Shown piece by piece: positions 1-10,238 of a stretch of DNA of 64,000 bases. The position numbers were made by a program, and so were the translations under genes. Numbering within the stretch: the first letter of the stretch is position 1; each line of letters begins with the position of its first letter. The notes beneath the pieces are model-generated. The model did not search any database. It was not told the origin of the DNA and worked only from the letters and a program-made list of their open reading frames with translations. Source of the stretch: Pseudomonas shahriarae. GTDB lineage: Bacteria > Pseudomonadota > Gammaproteobacteria > Pseudomonadales > Pseudomonadaceae. Where the stretch lies: positions 5,990,206 to 6,054,205 of the forward strand of contig NZ_CP077085.1 in NCBI RefSeq assembly GCF_014268455.2, written 5' to 3'.

Positions 1-446
1 GGCCAGCAGGTCTGCACCGGGAGCATCGCCAGGTCGACATCATCGCCTTCAATGACCACTTCCTGGCAGACCGCGTCCTTGACCACCTTGGGCGCCATGG
101 CAATGATCTTGCGGAAGATCGGCAGCTTCGACCACGCGTCCTTCAGGCCTTTGGGCGGCTCGGGCTCCTTGAGGAAGGCCAGCAGCTTGCCGATCTCGCG
201 CAGTTCGCTGACCGACTCGGCCCCCATGCCGAACGCCACCCGGTCGGGCGTGCCGAACAGGTTGCCCAGCACGGGGATATCAAAGCCTGTGGGGTTTTCG
301 AACAGCAGCGCCGGCCCCTTGTTACGCAGGGTGCGGTCGCAAATCTCAGTCATTTCCAGGACCGGGGAAACCGGCACCTGAATACGTTTCAACTCTCCGC
401 GCTGCTCAAGTTGCTGCACGAAATCCCGAAGATCCTTGAATTTCAT
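1..446 (-). CDS. ubiD: UbiD-type decarboxylase, 5' part only (runs off the window)
   Basis: The first 148 residues of 3-octaprenyl-4-hydroxybenzoate carboxy-lyase, a ubiquinone-synthesis enzyme that uses prenylated FMN supplied by UbiX. The start [19 protein letters not shown] is the typical UbiD N-terminus, and [18 protein letters not shown] follows in the same frame. The rest of the gene lies left of base 1. ATG at 446 is the first family-like start. The gene lies downstream of rho in the same direction, with the rho terminator between them, so it probably has its own promoter in 447-552. The family assignment is secure; whether the whole gene is intact cannot be seen. Confidence 0.9.
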   Translation of the reverse strand, partial: MKFKDLRDFVQQLEQRGELKRIQVPVSPVLEMTEICDRTLRNKGPALLFENPTGFDIPVLGNLFGTPDRVAFGMGAESVSELREIGKLLAFLKEPEPPKGLKDAWSKLPIFRKIIAMAPKVVKDAVCQEVVIEGDDVDLAMLPVQTCW

Positions 447-552
447 TAACCATGCCACCCGTAAAATAGGCGTACATCGTACCTGCTCTGAGGGCGGCTG
501 GCAGCCCTATCGACGGCGCAATTGCCCACCAGCTGTGGTTAAAGATTTCAGG

Positions 553-584
553 CAAAAAAAATGGCGCCCCTGGGGGCGCCATTC
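553..584 (-). terminator. Intrinsic terminator of rho
   Basis: An 11-bp perfect stem (560-570 with 573-583, AATGGCGCCCC) has a two-base gap at its centre. On the minus strand it is followed by a run of eight T. It lies about 20 bases after the rho stop codon. Confidence 0.9.
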
Positions 585-605
585 TTTCGGACCTGAAACG
601 TCGTA

Positions 606-1865
<1,260 letters not shown>

Positions 1866-2060
1866 ATAGGAATGACGTAATCATTTATAGAGGGGGGGAA
1901 TTAAGCTTTTGGCTTAATGAGGCCGCGCCGCAGAGAAGGCGACAGGATCGCGTACTAATCGAAAGGAATGCGTCGGCGACGGCTTGCAGGGGGCAGTGGA
2001 GAAACCAGTGCGGGGCCGAATGTACCACCTGAATTTCAGAGCGTCTAGCCCTGCTTTACG

Positions 2061-2090
2061 AAAAAGCCCCGCAATTTGCGGGGCTTTTTG
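2061..2090 (-). terminator. Intrinsic terminator of trxA
   Basis: The palindrome AAAAAGCCCCGCAA / TTGCGGGGCTTTTT directly follows the trxA stop codon. A-runs and T-runs flank both sides, so it could work in either direction. Confidence 0.9.
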
Positions 2091-2097
2091 ACGACGC

Positions 2098-2427
2098 TTA
2101 GATGTTGGCGTCGAGGAATGCAGCCAGTTGCGACTTGGACAGTGCGCCGACCTTGGTCGCTTCGACGTTGCCGTTCTTGAACAGCATCAGCGTCGGGATA
2201 CCACGCACGCCATGCTTGGCCGGGGTTTCCTGGTTCTCGTCGATGTTCAGCTTGGCAATGGTCAGTTTGCCTTCGTAGGTGGTTGCGATGTCGTCCAGGA
2301 CCGGAGCGATCATTTTGCAAGGACCGCACCACTCAGCCCAGTAGTCAACCAGCACCGGGCCCTGGGCCTGCAGTACTTCGGCCTCAAAGGTCGCGTCGGT
2401 GACGTGCTTGATAAGATCGTTGCTCAT
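2098..2427 (-). CDS. trxA: Thioredoxin 1
   Basis: A 109-residue cytoplasmic dithiol reductase. The active site WCGPC is at residues 33-37, inside [16 protein letters not shown], and the cis-proline region [11 protein letters not shown] follows. ATG 2427 (MSNDLIKHV) is preceded by GGAGA at good spacing. An in-frame ATG at 2469 would add 14 residues foreign to the family. It lies upstream of rho in the same direction, as in other pseudomonads, with a terminator between the two genes. Confidence 0.97.
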   Translation of the reverse strand: MSNDLIKHVTDATFEAEVLQAQGPVLVDYWAEWCGPCKMIAPVLDDIATTYEGKLTIAKLNIDENQETPAKHGVRGIPTLMLFKNGNVEATKVGALSKSQLAAFLDANI

Positions 2428-2547
2428 GGATGTCTCCGGGTTGTAAGCAAAAAAAACGTTGCCCATCATAGCCGCCCTTCCTGCGTTCAGGAAGCCGCTG
2501 CTGATTGACTCTTGCTATGGAGCGTCATCATTTTGGATATGGCGGGT

Positions 2548-3249
2548 TCAAGAGGCCGTCGGAGTCACAAAGGCTATTCCCGTGCGCAACGCAGCGTTAC
2601 GCACGTGTTCCTGCATAGCTTTGTGCGCCGCCGCGCTGCTGCGCCGGGCCAGGGCCCGGAGGATCTTGCGATGCTCCTGCCAGGTTTCCATCGCCCGTTC
2701 CGGTCGGATGAACGGTAGCTTCTGACTTTCCAGAAACACCTCGGCACTGGCGCTGAGGATGCTCATCATCGCCTGATTGCCACTGGCCAACAGGATGCGC
2801 TGGTGGAACGCGAAGTCCAGCCGCGCAGCGGCCTCGAAATCCCCGGCCTTGAGTTCCCGGCGCATGGCCTGGACATTGTCTTCGAGCCCATCCAGTTCCT
2901 CGGTGGTCAGGGTCATGGCCGCCAGCCCCGCCGCAAAGCCCTCCAGCGCATAACGCAATTGGAAGATATCCAGGGGGCTGGCCTGCGCTGTAAAGGGCCA
3001 GGCCACCCCGCTCATGTCGGCCGTCGGTGGCGCTTGCACAAACACGCCTTTGCCCGGCTGCACGCTGACCAGCCCCAGCGCACTGAGCGAAGACAAGGCC
3101 TCGCGCAACGAGGCCCGACTGACCCCCAACTGCAATGCCAGGTCGCGCTGGGAAGGCAGTGCATCACCTGGCCCGAAGCCCCGTTGCTTGATCAGTTTGC
3201 GGATGGCTTGCAAAGCCGCTTCCGGTACGGCTTGGGCGATGGAATTCAT
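2548..3249 (-). CDS. GntR-family regulator, FadR/FCD subfamily
   Basis: A 233-residue transcription factor. The N-terminal winged helix (residues about 10-75) contains the GntR signature GDALPSQRDLALQLGVSRASLREAL. The C-terminal FCD ligand domain contains FQLRYALEGFAAGLAA and a FAFHQRILLASGN helix. ATG 3249 gives MNSIAQAVPEAAL; a longer in-frame start would add unrelated sequence. It is divergent from the amino acid ABC importer at 3505, and a matching palindrome lies between them, so it probably controls that importer. The effector is unknown and may be the transported amino acid or a derivative. Confidence 0.9.
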   Translation of the reverse strand: MNSIAQAVPEAALQAIRKLIKQRGFGPGDALPSQRDLALQLGVSRASLREALSSLSALGLVSVQPGKGVFVQAPPTADMSGVAWPFTAQASPLDIFQLRYALEGFAAGLAAMTLTTEELDGLEDNVQAMRRELKAGDFEAAARLDFAFHQRILLASGNQAMMSILSASAEVFLESQKLPFIRPERAMETWQEHRKILRALARRSSAAAHKAMQEHVRNAALRTGIAFVTPTAS

Positions 3250-3376
3250 AAAAAACTCAAGATTTCGGTCAACAGTGAGGCTAGTTGTAAATCTATTCTC
3301 GCTGGCCGGCAAGCCACGCCCCAAAGGGGCTCGCCGGGTTTTGCGGGCGCTCGAAAAGGGTGCGCAATCGCTTCTG

Positions 3377-3391
3377 ACTGTTCAGACCAGT
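3377..3391. promoter_or_regulatory. Probable operator for the GntR/FCD regulator
   Basis: ACTGTTCAGACCAGT is an imperfect 15-bp palindrome, symmetric at six of seven paired positions. Its core resembles the TGGTNNNACCA pattern bound by FCD-type GntR proteins. It lies in the 255-base divergent region between the regulator and the ABC importer, 114 bases upstream of the importer's start. The rest of 3250-3504 shows no gene. Confidence 0.45.
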
Positions 3392-3504
3392 AAGACCGCT
3401 GTACACCTGTAAAACCCTGCCTTGCAGGCGCTTTGGCGCGGCATGGCATGGGCTGTGCACTGGCAAGACTCAGAAAATCCCTTCGCCCTTTTCGGAGAGT
3501 TGCC

Positions 3505-4290
3505 ATGACCAAGCGTTGCAGCGCCCTGCTCACTGCCTTGTTTGCCAGCCTGATGCTCAGCCAGACGCCAGCCCAGGCCAATGGCCTGGACGATATCGTC
3601 GCCCGTGGCACCCTCAAGGTCGCAGTGCCCCAGGACTTCCCGCCCTTCGGCTCGGTCGGCCCCGATATGAAGCCGCGCGGCCTGGACATCGACACCGCAA
3701 AACTGCTGGCCGAGCAGCTCAAGGTCAAACTGGAACTGACCCCGGTCAACAGCACCAACCGCATCCCGTTCCTGACCACCGGCAAAGTGGACCTGGTGAT
3801 TTCCAGCCTGGGCAAGAACCCGGATCGCGAGAAGGTCATCGACTTCTCCAAGGCCTACGCGCCGTTCTATCTCGCCGTGTTCGGCCCGCCTGACGCGGCG
3901 ATTGCGACCCTGGACGATCTCAAGGGCAAGACCATCAGCGTGACCCGCGGTGCCATCGAAGATATCGAGTTGAGCGCTGTCGCCCCCAAGGAAGCCACGA
4001 TCAAGCGCTTCGAGGATAACAACTCGACCATCGCCGCCTACCTCGCCGGCCAGGTAGACCTGATCGCCAGTGGCAACGTGGTGATGGTGGCGATCAGCGA
4101 GCGCAACCCCAAGCGGGTGCCGGCGTTGAAAGTCAAACTCAAGGATTCGCCGGTGTATATCGGCGTGAACAAAAACGAGCCGGCACTGCTGGAGAAGGTC
4201 AACCAGATCCTGGTCGCCGCCAAGGCTGACGGCAGCCTGCAAAAGAACGCGATGCAGTGGCTCAAAGAACCATTGCCTGCCGATCTCTGA
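3505..4290 (+). CDS. Amino acid ABC transporter, periplasmic binding protein
   Basis: A 261-residue solute-binding protein of family 3 (SBP_bac_3). The signal peptide ends in AQA at residue 25. The mature protein has the family opening GTLKVAVPQDFPPFG, then GLDIDTAKLLAEQLKVKLE and FLTTGKVDLVISSLGKNPDR. ATG 3505 is preceded by GGAGAG; an upstream in-frame ATG lacks a signal-peptide context. It is the first gene of a four-gene importer operon (binding protein, two permeases, ATPase). Substrate is probably a polar amino acid; the exact ligand cannot be told from sequence. Confidence 0.93.
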   Translation: MTKRCSALLTALFASLMLSQTPAQANGLDDIVARGTLKVAVPQDFPPFGSVGPDMKPRGLDIDTAKLLAEQLKVKLELTPVNSTNRIPFLTTGKVDLVISSLGKNPDREKVIDFSKAYAPFYLAVFGPPDAAIATLDDLKGKTISVTRGAIEDIELSAVAPKEATIKRFEDNNSTIAAYLAGQVDLIASGNVVMVAISERNPKRVPALKVKLKDSPVYIGVNKNEPALLEKVNQILVAAKADGSLQKNAMQWLKEPLPADL

Positions 4291-4304
4291 AGCGGAGCTG
4301 ATTG

Positions 4305-4973
4305 ATGGCCTATCAATTCGACTTTGTGCCGGTGCTGGCCAATACCGACCTGTTGTTGCGCGGCGCGCTGTTCACCCTGGAGCTGACAGCCATCGGCGCC
4401 CTCCTCGGCGTGGCCCTGGGCATCGTCGGCGCCGTAGTGCGGGCATGGAAAATCCAGCCGTTCTGCTGGCTCTTCGGGGTGTATGTCGAGTTGATTCGCA
4501 ACACGCCGTTTCTGGTGCAGTTGTTCTTTATCTTCTTCGGCCTGCCTTCACTGGGAGTACAGATTTCCGAATGGCAGGCCGCAGTACTGGCGATGGTGAT
4601 CAACCTGGGGGCCTATTCCACGGAGATCATCCGCGCCGGGATCCAGGCGATCCCTCGTGGGCAGCTGGAGGCCGCGGCAGCGCTGGCGATGACCCGCTTT
4701 GAAGCGTTCCGCCATGTGGTGCTGCTGCCGGCGCTGGGCAAGGTCTGGCCGGCCCTGAGCAGCCAGATCATCATCGTGATGCTTGGCTCGGCGGTGTGCT
4801 CGCAGATCGCCACTGAAGAGTTGAGTTTTGCCGCCAACTTTATTCAATCGCGCAATTTCCGCGCCTTTGAAACCTATGCCCTGACCACGCTGGTGTACCT
4901 GTGCATGGCGTTGATGATCCGCCAGTTGCTCAATTGGATCGGTCACCGCTATGTGATGAGGAACAGCCGATGA
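4305..4973 (+). CDS. Amino acid ABC transporter permease 1 (HisM/GlnP type)
   Basis: A 222-residue inner-membrane permease. The N-terminal segment LLRGALFTLELTAIGALLGVALGIV is typical of polar amino acid permeases. The EAA loop that docks the ATPase reads GQLEAAAALAMTRFEAFRH. ATG 4305, with GGAG nine bases upstream, is preferred over the adjacent TTG. Its stop codon overlaps the next permease start (ATGA), so the two are probably translationally coupled. Confidence 0.92.
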   Translation: MAYQFDFVPVLANTDLLLRGALFTLELTAIGALLGVALGIVGAVVRAWKIQPFCWLFGVYVELIRNTPFLVQLFFIFFGLPSLGVQISEWQAAVLAMVINLGAYSTEIIRAGIQAIPRGQLEAAAALAMTRFEAFRHVVLLPALGKVWPALSSQIIIVMLGSAVCSQIATEELSFAANFIQSRNFRAFETYALTTLVYLCMALMIRQLLNWIGHRYVMRNSR

Positions 4974-5620
4974 GTGATTTTTCGTTCTGGGACATCGTGC
5001 GCAACCTGCTGACCGGCCTGCAATGGACCCTGCTGCTGTCGCTGGTGGCGTTTGTCGGCGGCGGGCTGATTGGCCTGCTGGTGATGACCCTGCGCATCAG
5101 CAAAAAGGCGCTACCGCGCAATATTGCCCGGACCTATATCGAACTGTTCCAGGGCACACCGCTGCTGATGCAACTGTTCCTGGTGTTTTTCGGCATCGCC
5201 TTGCTGGGGATTGATATCTCGCCGTGGCTGGCCGCCGCGATTGCCCTGACCCTGTTTACCAGTGCCTACCTGGCCGATATCTGGCGCGGCTGTGTCGACT
5301 CCATCGCCCACGGGCAGTGGGAAGCCTCCGCCAGCCTGGCCCTCAACCCTTATGAGCAACTGCGCTACGTGATATTGCCCCAGGCCCTGCGAATTGCCGT
5401 GGCGCCGACGGTGGGGTTCTCGGTGCAGGTGGTCAAGGGCACAGCGGTGACCTCGATCATCGGCTTCACCGAACTGACCAAGACCGGCGGCATGCTCGCC
5501 AATGCCACCTTCGAGCCCTTCATGGTCTACGGCCTGGTGGCGCTCGGTTACTTCCTGCTCTGCTACCCCTTGTCCCTCAGTGCCCGCTACCTGGAAAGGA
5601 GACTGCATGCCTCTGCTTAG
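4970..5620 (+). CDS. Amino acid ABC transporter permease 2 (HisM/GlnP type)
   Basis: A 216-residue membrane permease, paralogous to its upstream neighbour, and presumably forming the channel with it. It has the family motif YIELFQGTPLLMQLFLVFFG and the EAA loop GQWEASASLALNPYEQLRY. Start ATG 4970 (MSDFSFWDIV) overlaps the preceding stop by four bases. Its end overlaps the ATPase gene by 14 bases. Confidence 0.92.
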   Translation: MSDFSFWDIVRNLLTGLQWTLLLSLVAFVGGGLIGLLVMTLRISKKALPRNIARTYIELFQGTPLLMQLFLVFFGIALLGIDISPWLAAAIALTLFTSAYLADIWRGCVDSIAHGQWEASASLALNPYEQLRYVILPQALRIAVAPTVGFSVQVVKGTAVTSIIGFTELTKTGGMLANATFEPFMVYGLVALGYFLLCYPLSLSARYLERRLHASA

Positions 5621-6344
5621 AATATCCGCGCTGCATAAGTATTACGGCGATCACCATGTGCTCAAGGGCATCGACTTGAGTATCGAGGAAGGCCAGGTGG
5701 TAGCAATCATCGGCCGCAGCGGCTCGGGAAAATCCACGCTGCTGCGCACCCTCAACGGCCTGGAGTCGATCAACGACGGGGTGATTGAGGTCGACGGCGA
5801 ATACCTCGACGCGGCCCGCGCCGACCTGCGCAGCCTGCGGCAAAAAGTCGGCATGGTGTTCCAGCAATTCAACCTGTTCCCCCATTTGACCGTGGGTGAA
5901 AACGTCATGCTCGCGCCCCAGGTCGTGCAAAAAGTCGCCAAGGCCAAGGCTGCGGAGCTGGCCCGGCAGATGCTGGAGCGGGTCGGCCTGGGGGAAAAGT
6001 TCGATGCATTCCCCGATCGCCTGTCTGGCGGCCAGCAGCAACGGGTGGCGATCGCCCGCGCGCTGGCGATGTCGCCCAAGGTGTTGCTGTGCGATGAAAT
6101 CACCTCGGCGCTGGACCCTGAACTGGTCAATGAAGTCCTCAGCGTGGTGCGCCAACTGGCCAAGGACGGCATGACCCTGATCATGGTCACCCATGAAATG
6201 CGCTTTGCCCGTGAGGTCGGCGACAAGCTGGTGTTCATGCATCAGGGCAAGGTGCATGAAGTCGGCGACCCGAACGTCCTGTTTGCCCAACCGCGCACGC
6301 CCGAATTGGCTAACTTTATAGGCTCGGTGGAACAACCAGGCTGA
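5607..6344 (+). CDS. Amino acid ABC transporter ATP-binding protein (GlnQ/HisP type)
   Basis: A 245-residue cytoplasmic ATPase that drives the importer. Walker A GRSGSGKST is at 36-44, the Q-loop glutamine is in MVFQQFNLFPH, the signature LSGGQQQR is at 139-146, Walker B VLLCDE at 159-164, and the H-loop histidine is in MVTHEM. ATG 5607 has AAAGGAGA upstream and overlaps the permease end. The D-loop region reads DEITSALDPE rather than the commoner DEPTSALDPE, a change that lies outside the catalytic residues. Confidence 0.95.
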   Translation: MPLLRISALHKYYGDHHVLKGIDLSIEEGQVVAIIGRSGSGKSTLLRTLNGLESINDGVIEVDGEYLDAARADLRSLRQKVGMVFQQFNLFPHLTVGENVMLAPQVVQKVAKAKAAELARQMLERVGLGEKFDAFPDRLSGGQQQRVAIARALAMSPKVLLCDEITSALDPELVNEVLSVVRQLAKDGMTLIMVTHEMRFAREVGDKLVFMHQGKVHEVGDPNVLFAQPRTPELANFIGSVEQPG

Positions 6345-6348
6345 GGCT

Positions 6349-6933
6349 TCAGGCGCCGGGTACCCATTCGAAACTGCCCTGCCCCTCGAAGGCCGTTTCG
6401 TCACGCACTGCCAGCCCGACCGCTGGCACAAAGGTCTCGATGTTCACCAGCGCTGTAAATCGGCGCCCGTGTATCGGGGCGCCGCCTGCCCGTGCGACCA
6501 GCGTCTGGCCGGGCAACAACTGTCCGCTTGGCGGCTCTCCCGACACCCGCAACTCCACCGCCTGCCCATCCACCTGAGGATGCTGCAGGCTCAGGGTGAA
6601 ATAGCCTTGGCGGCCGAACCGAAAACCTTTCGACCCGGCAGACACCCCCGTGAAACGCAGGGCCATGGGTGCCGACTCGGCACAGGCGATGTTCAGTTGC
6701 AGCGTGCGTTTCCCCAGGGCCAACTGGTCTCCCGCCCGCTCCGCGCTGCGGATCAAACCGTAGTCGACCCGGGGCTGGCTCAAGGACATACGGCATTCAC
6801 CCGCCAGCGCTTCCTCCGGCATCAGCCCCGCCCACAGCAGCACGCTGCACAGAGCGAGGCCAGGCCCAAAGCGGTTCAGGGATTCACTGCGCACGGCAGA
6901 CTGCCGAACCTGTTTCGTAGAGTTTGTCGTCAT
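6349..6933 (-). CDS. Fimbrial protein, last gene of the chaperone-usher operon (probable minor or tip subunit)
   Basis: A 194-residue exported protein with a long positively charged leader, a hydrophobic stretch LALCSVLLWAGLM and probable cleavage near ALA-GE. The mature part has an early cysteine (GECRMSLSQPRVDYG) and a second in LNIACAES. This two-cysteine, beta-strand-rich pattern resembles the larger subunit at 10239-10895 (compare VIDYGQI and LPLSVNCG). The gene overlaps the usher end by 50 bases. The start is uncertain: ATG 6933 is preferred, and ATG 6966 is possible. A role as minor subunit or adhesin is inferred from operon position only. Confidence 0.6.
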   Translation of the reverse strand: MTTNSTKQVRQSAVRSESLNRFGPGLALCSVLLWAGLMPEEALAGECRMSLSQPRVDYGLIRSAERAGDQLALGKRTLQLNIACAESAPMALRFTGVSAGSKGFRFGRQGYFTLSLQHPQVDGQAVELRVSGEPPSGQLLPGQTLVARAGGAPIHGRRFTALVNIETFVPAVGLAVRDETAFEGQGSFEWVPGA

Positions 6934-9403
6934 CGGTTTCTGGCTCAGGGTTGAGTTGCAATACACAGGAGGTTGAATCCGGCAGGGAGACGCTCAGGGT
7001 TTGCGACTCGTCCAGATTGTTCAGGAACACCATGCCCTCACCCACCACGCTGGTCAGGAAGGCATTGCCCGGGCCGAATACCGAGGCCCCTTGAGGCAAG
7101 GGGCGCCCTTGCTCGTCACGCACTTCCAGCAGCAGGCGGCGCACTTTCACCACCTCGAAATCAACGGTATTGAAGGATCCACGACCCGCCGTGAGTGCCT
7201 TGGTGCCGTTTTTCAGGTCGACACGCTTGGGCAGGGAGCGGGTCTGCACCTCAACGTTACTGTTGAGGTAGGCCGGCAAACCGGCGATCACCGCCTGCCC
7301 GCGATAATCGGTCCAGACCGGGCCCTGGGGGGTCGCGACCTTGACCGCGCCAACATCGCCCACCGAGACGATGCCAAAGGTGTCCTGGACGGCGTAGGGC
7401 GAGAACGTCACACCGCGTTCATGGGCCACCACGCCGCCCTGCAATTGCCCGGTGTAGCTGGTACTGAAAGAGTCGCGACGCATGCCCAAGCCAACCTGGG
7501 TGTAACGCGGTATGGCATTTACCCGGCCTTGAACCGACTGATCACCACTCGTCTGCTCCCGGGCAACACCCACCTCATAATTCACATAGTCGTTCACCCG
7601 ATCACTGAACGCGCTGCCGAACTCCACCTCGCCCCCGCGCCGGCTGGCATAGGAAGTGACACGACGTTCGCCGCCAAATGGCATGGTGACTTGCAATCGC
7701 AGCGACAGCCCTGTCTCGAGAGCATCATTGCGCTCGTGGCGGCGGATATTCCGCTCCTTGCGCGGTCGAGCCCCACCCACCCGGGAGTCGGCGATCAACG
7801 ACACCTGGGTGCCACTGAAGTCTCGGTTCCAGGAGGCAAAGACATGTTCAGCCGATTGCCCGTCAAATTGCGCACTGTGCGAGTAGCTGATGGAGAAGCC
7901 ACCCAGCAGCGGGTCAGCCCAGCTCAGGCCCAGGGTGTATTGGTTCTTGAAGCGCGCGTCCAGGTCGTCGCGGGCGCTCGACAGCCCGGCCTCCGTGACT
8001 TCGCGATACCCCCGCGTCTGGCGTGTAGCGCTGAGGTTGGCCTCAAGGCTGGCAGACAGCGGGCTACTCAATGAAATGGAGCTGCGAGCGCCGTTGACAT
8101 TGCCTGAACCATCGCGAGACAGGTTGTGACGCCCGCCCACTGCCAGCCGCTGGAAAAAAACGCTGCTCCATGTTCCGCCCGCGGCCTGGTACTCGTCAGT
8201 GCTCAATAGGCCAAAACCCAGCGAAGAACTGCGCCCAAGGCCCCAGGTACCACTGGCCATCGCCACCACCGGGGGCTCCCGCTCGTCCAGCGTTGCGCCC
8301 CGCACCTTGCCCATGGAAAAGAAGTAGCCCGGCACCACCGGCACACTCGCGCCAAAGGACGCCGCAGGTACCCTGAAGCTGTGCCCACCGCCACGGGTGC
8401 CAATCACGTTCACCTCCAGGTCGCTGGTGCCATTGAGCAACGGCAGGTCAGTCAGGGAGAAAGGGCCTTCCGGTACCAGGGTGGTATGGATCAACACCCC
8501 TGACTGGCGCACCTCCACCCTGGACGGGCTGCGAGCCAGCCCTTCGACCACCACCGCGCTGCCGCCGGCCGCGCGCGACTGCCCATCGGGGAACAGTTGC
8601 AGGCCGGAGAGCTGCAGCCCGCCGAACACCGGGTTGTTGCTGGAGATCTGCCCCACCTGAAAGGTCGAGCGCAGGCCCGCGAAATCGCGCTGGGCGTAGG
8701 CGTTCACATGCTCGCTGCTGGCCTTGCCATTATCGGAGATATAAAACTGGCGACTGCGCACAATCCAGTTGCCCAGGTTGAACCCCGCCTCGGTATAGGC
8801 GGAGACGGAGCGGGAAGAGCCACTGTTGAAACGATCCTCAAAACCCTGCACGTCGTAGTTGAACAAGGCCGCCATGCCACCCTGGGAAGCATTGCCCCCG
8901 CCCCATTCAAACTCGCGCATCGACTGGGTGGGCACCACCAGGGAGACTTCATCGCTGCCAGGGCTCAGCCGCACAAGGGTCGCCGGGTACTCACCGACAA
9001 AATCATGGCACGCCTGATCGCGCGCGATGCCCTGGCGAGTGACCATCGCCGGGACGCGCAGCCCGGCCTTTTCCAGCAGGCCGGGGGTGAAACACAGCTG
9101 CCCTTCATAGTCGAAACGCGCTTCCACCAAGCCCAGTGGGTTGCCGTTGACCCGCAACCCGACCACATGGACGCCCTCGCGAAAGCGCGCCGCACTGCGA
9201 AAATAATGGGCAACCTTCGGGTCAATACCGTTCGCAGAGAGTACGGCAAGATCAAACCCCTCTCCCAGCTCCAAGGCATGGGCAGGCCCGCTGCACAGTG
9301 AGGCCAGCCCGATGACAATGCCCGAGCCATACGCCAGGGAGCCCGGGGCCCGGAAGAACGATGCGGACTGATTGAAACAACCGGCTTTGTCGACAGTTCT
9401 CAT
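6884..9403 (-). CDS. Outer-membrane fimbrial usher (PapC/FimD family)
   Basis: An 839-residue usher that forms the outer-membrane pore and assembles subunits delivered by the chaperone. After the signal peptide (ending near AHA), the N-terminal chaperone-binding domain is followed by the beta-barrel, with the family stretches GLQLFPDGQSRAAGGSAVVV and SRVEVRQSGVLIHTTLVPEG. The C-terminal plug/CTD part includes GPVWTDYRGQAVIAGLPAY. ATG 9403 starts seven bases after the chaperone stop. Two cysteines near the C-terminus (SCVLQLN, AVCRAQ) match the conserved usher disulfide. The gene looks intact. Confidence 0.93.
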   Translation of the reverse strand: MRTVDKAGCFNQSASFFRAPGSLAYGSGIVIGLASLCSGPAHALELGEGFDLAVLSANGIDPKVAHYFRSAARFREGVHVVGLRVNGNPLGLVEARFDYEGQLCFTPGLLEKAGLRVPAMVTRQGIARDQACHDFVGEYPATLVRLSPGSDEVSLVVPTQSMREFEWGGGNASQGGMAALFNYDVQGFEDRFNSGSSRSVSAYTEAGFNLGNWIVRSRQFYISDNGKASSEHVNAYAQRDFAGLRSTFQVGQISSNNPVFGGLQLSGLQLFPDGQSRAAGGSAVVVEGLARSPSRVEVRQSGVLIHTTLVPEGPFSLTDLPLLNGTSDLEVNVIGTRGGGHSFRVPAASFGASVPVVPGYFFSMGKVRGATLDEREPPVVAMASGTWGLGRSSSLGFGLLSTDEYQAAGGTWSSVFFQRLAVGGRHNLSRDGSGNVNGARSSISLSSPLSASLEANLSATRQTRGYREVTEAGLSSARDDLDARFKNQYTLGLSWADPLLGGFSISYSHSAQFDGQSAEHVFASWNRDFSGTQVSLIADSRVGGARPRKERNIRRHERNDALETGLSLRLQVTMPFGGERRVTSYASRRGGEVEFGSAFSDRVNDYVNYEVGVAREQTSGDQSVQGRVNAIPRYTQVGLGMRRDSFSTSYTGQLQGGVVAHERGVTFSPYAVQDTFGIVSVGDVGAVKVATPQGPVWTDYRGQAVIAGLPAYLNSNVEVQTRSLPKRVDLKNGTKALTAGRGSFNTVDFEVVKVRRLLLEVRDEQGRPLPQGASVFGPGNAFLTSVVGEGMVFLNNLDESQTLSVSLPDSTSCVLQLNPEPETDDDKLYETGSAVCRAQ

Positions 9404-9410
9404 AGCTCGA

Positions 9411-10127
9411 TCAACCCGCCTCGACAACAACGGGAGCCTGGTAGACGGAGGTCGAATAGCCGTAGACCGTCGCCGGTTGAATCTCGACGGCATTGACCCC
9501 TGCGACATTGCCCTCGACCGTGGTCCAAAGCGTTTCGCCAGGCAGCACATAGGTGCGCGACAATATTGCCGGGCGCTTGGCCGGCAGCAGCTGCACCTGT
9601 AAGCCCAAGCGGACAACGTAGGCACTGTCGTTCTGCACGGCCAGGCGATTGCCTTGCAGGGTCCACTTGAGCAACTTCCAGGGCTCTTCAAGCCGCGGCA
9701 AACCCTGGGGGTGCAGGATCAGCGGCAGGTCCTGGCGAATGGTGATACCAATGGTCGCACGCCCTTCGGCCCTGGCCTGGGGAATCCCTTCAAAAGTGAC
9801 CCGCTTCAAGCGTTGAGTCTTGAGTGGTTCCTTGAGTGTTGCGATAAAGCGCACTAGTTGTGTTTCGCCAGGTTCCACGCGCGCAATCGGCGGCGTAACA
9901 ATCAATAATGGTTCCGGGTCTTCAGCAAGATTTTGAATGACCGAATGTAATAAAGCCGGACCGGCATCGGTATTCTTGACATTAATAGTCGCCTCGCCAT
10001 TTTCTTCATAAAGAATTACAACAGATGTTTCAGGCTCCATACCGTCAGCCAGTACGTTGCCATGTAGTAGCAGAGAAAGACTTACGCCCCCTAGCAGGGC
10101 AGCAACTGTATTGAAAAGAAAACTCAT
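9411..10127 (-). CDS. Periplasmic fimbrial chaperone (PapD family)
   Basis: A 238-residue protein with signal peptide ending near VLA-DG and two immunoglobulin-like domains. The family pattern is seen in TSVVILYEENGEATINVKN, then PPIARVEPGETQLVRFI in the subunit-binding G1/F1 area, and the C-terminal domain ends NAVEIQPATVYGYSTS. It caps subunits in the periplasm and hands them to the usher encoded next. ATG 10127 is taken as start; a TTG one codon upstream is possible, and no strong ribosome binding site is visible for either. Confidence 0.88.
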   Translation of the reverse strand: MSFLFNTVAALLGGVSLSLLLHGNVLADGMEPETSVVILYEENGEATINVKNTDAGPALLHSVIQNLAEDPEPLLIVTPPIARVEPGETQLVRFIATLKEPLKTQRLKRVTFEGIPQARAEGRATIGITIRQDLPLILHPQGLPRLEEPWKLLKWTLQGNRLAVQNDSAYVVRLGLQVQLLPAKRPAILSRTYVLPGETLWTTVEGNVAGVNAVEIQPATVYGYSTSVYQAPVVVEAG

Positions 10128-10185
10128 CAAGTTCTACCCACACACAATTTAAGAGACCGTCAATACACCCAGAACTGTAAGCAGC

Positions 10186-10225
10186 CCGCACGCAGTCGCA
10201 ACAGCTAGTTACGACTGCAGTGCGG
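10186..10225 (-). other. Intercistronic hairpin between fimbrial subunit and chaperone genes
   Basis: The arms CCGCACGCAGTCGCAA and TTACGACTGCAGTGCGG pair imperfectly, with one bulged base, in the 111-base gap after the subunit stop. There is no T-run, so it is not a standard terminator. A hairpin here could let more subunit than chaperone/usher mRNA accumulate; this is inference. Confidence 0.45.
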
Positions 10226-10238
10226 ATTTACTACCTGT

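Noticed and set aside
3433..3504. Upstream in-frame start for the ABC binding protein
   Set aside because: It would put 24 basic residues before a normal signal peptide; ATG 3505 has a clear ribosome binding site.
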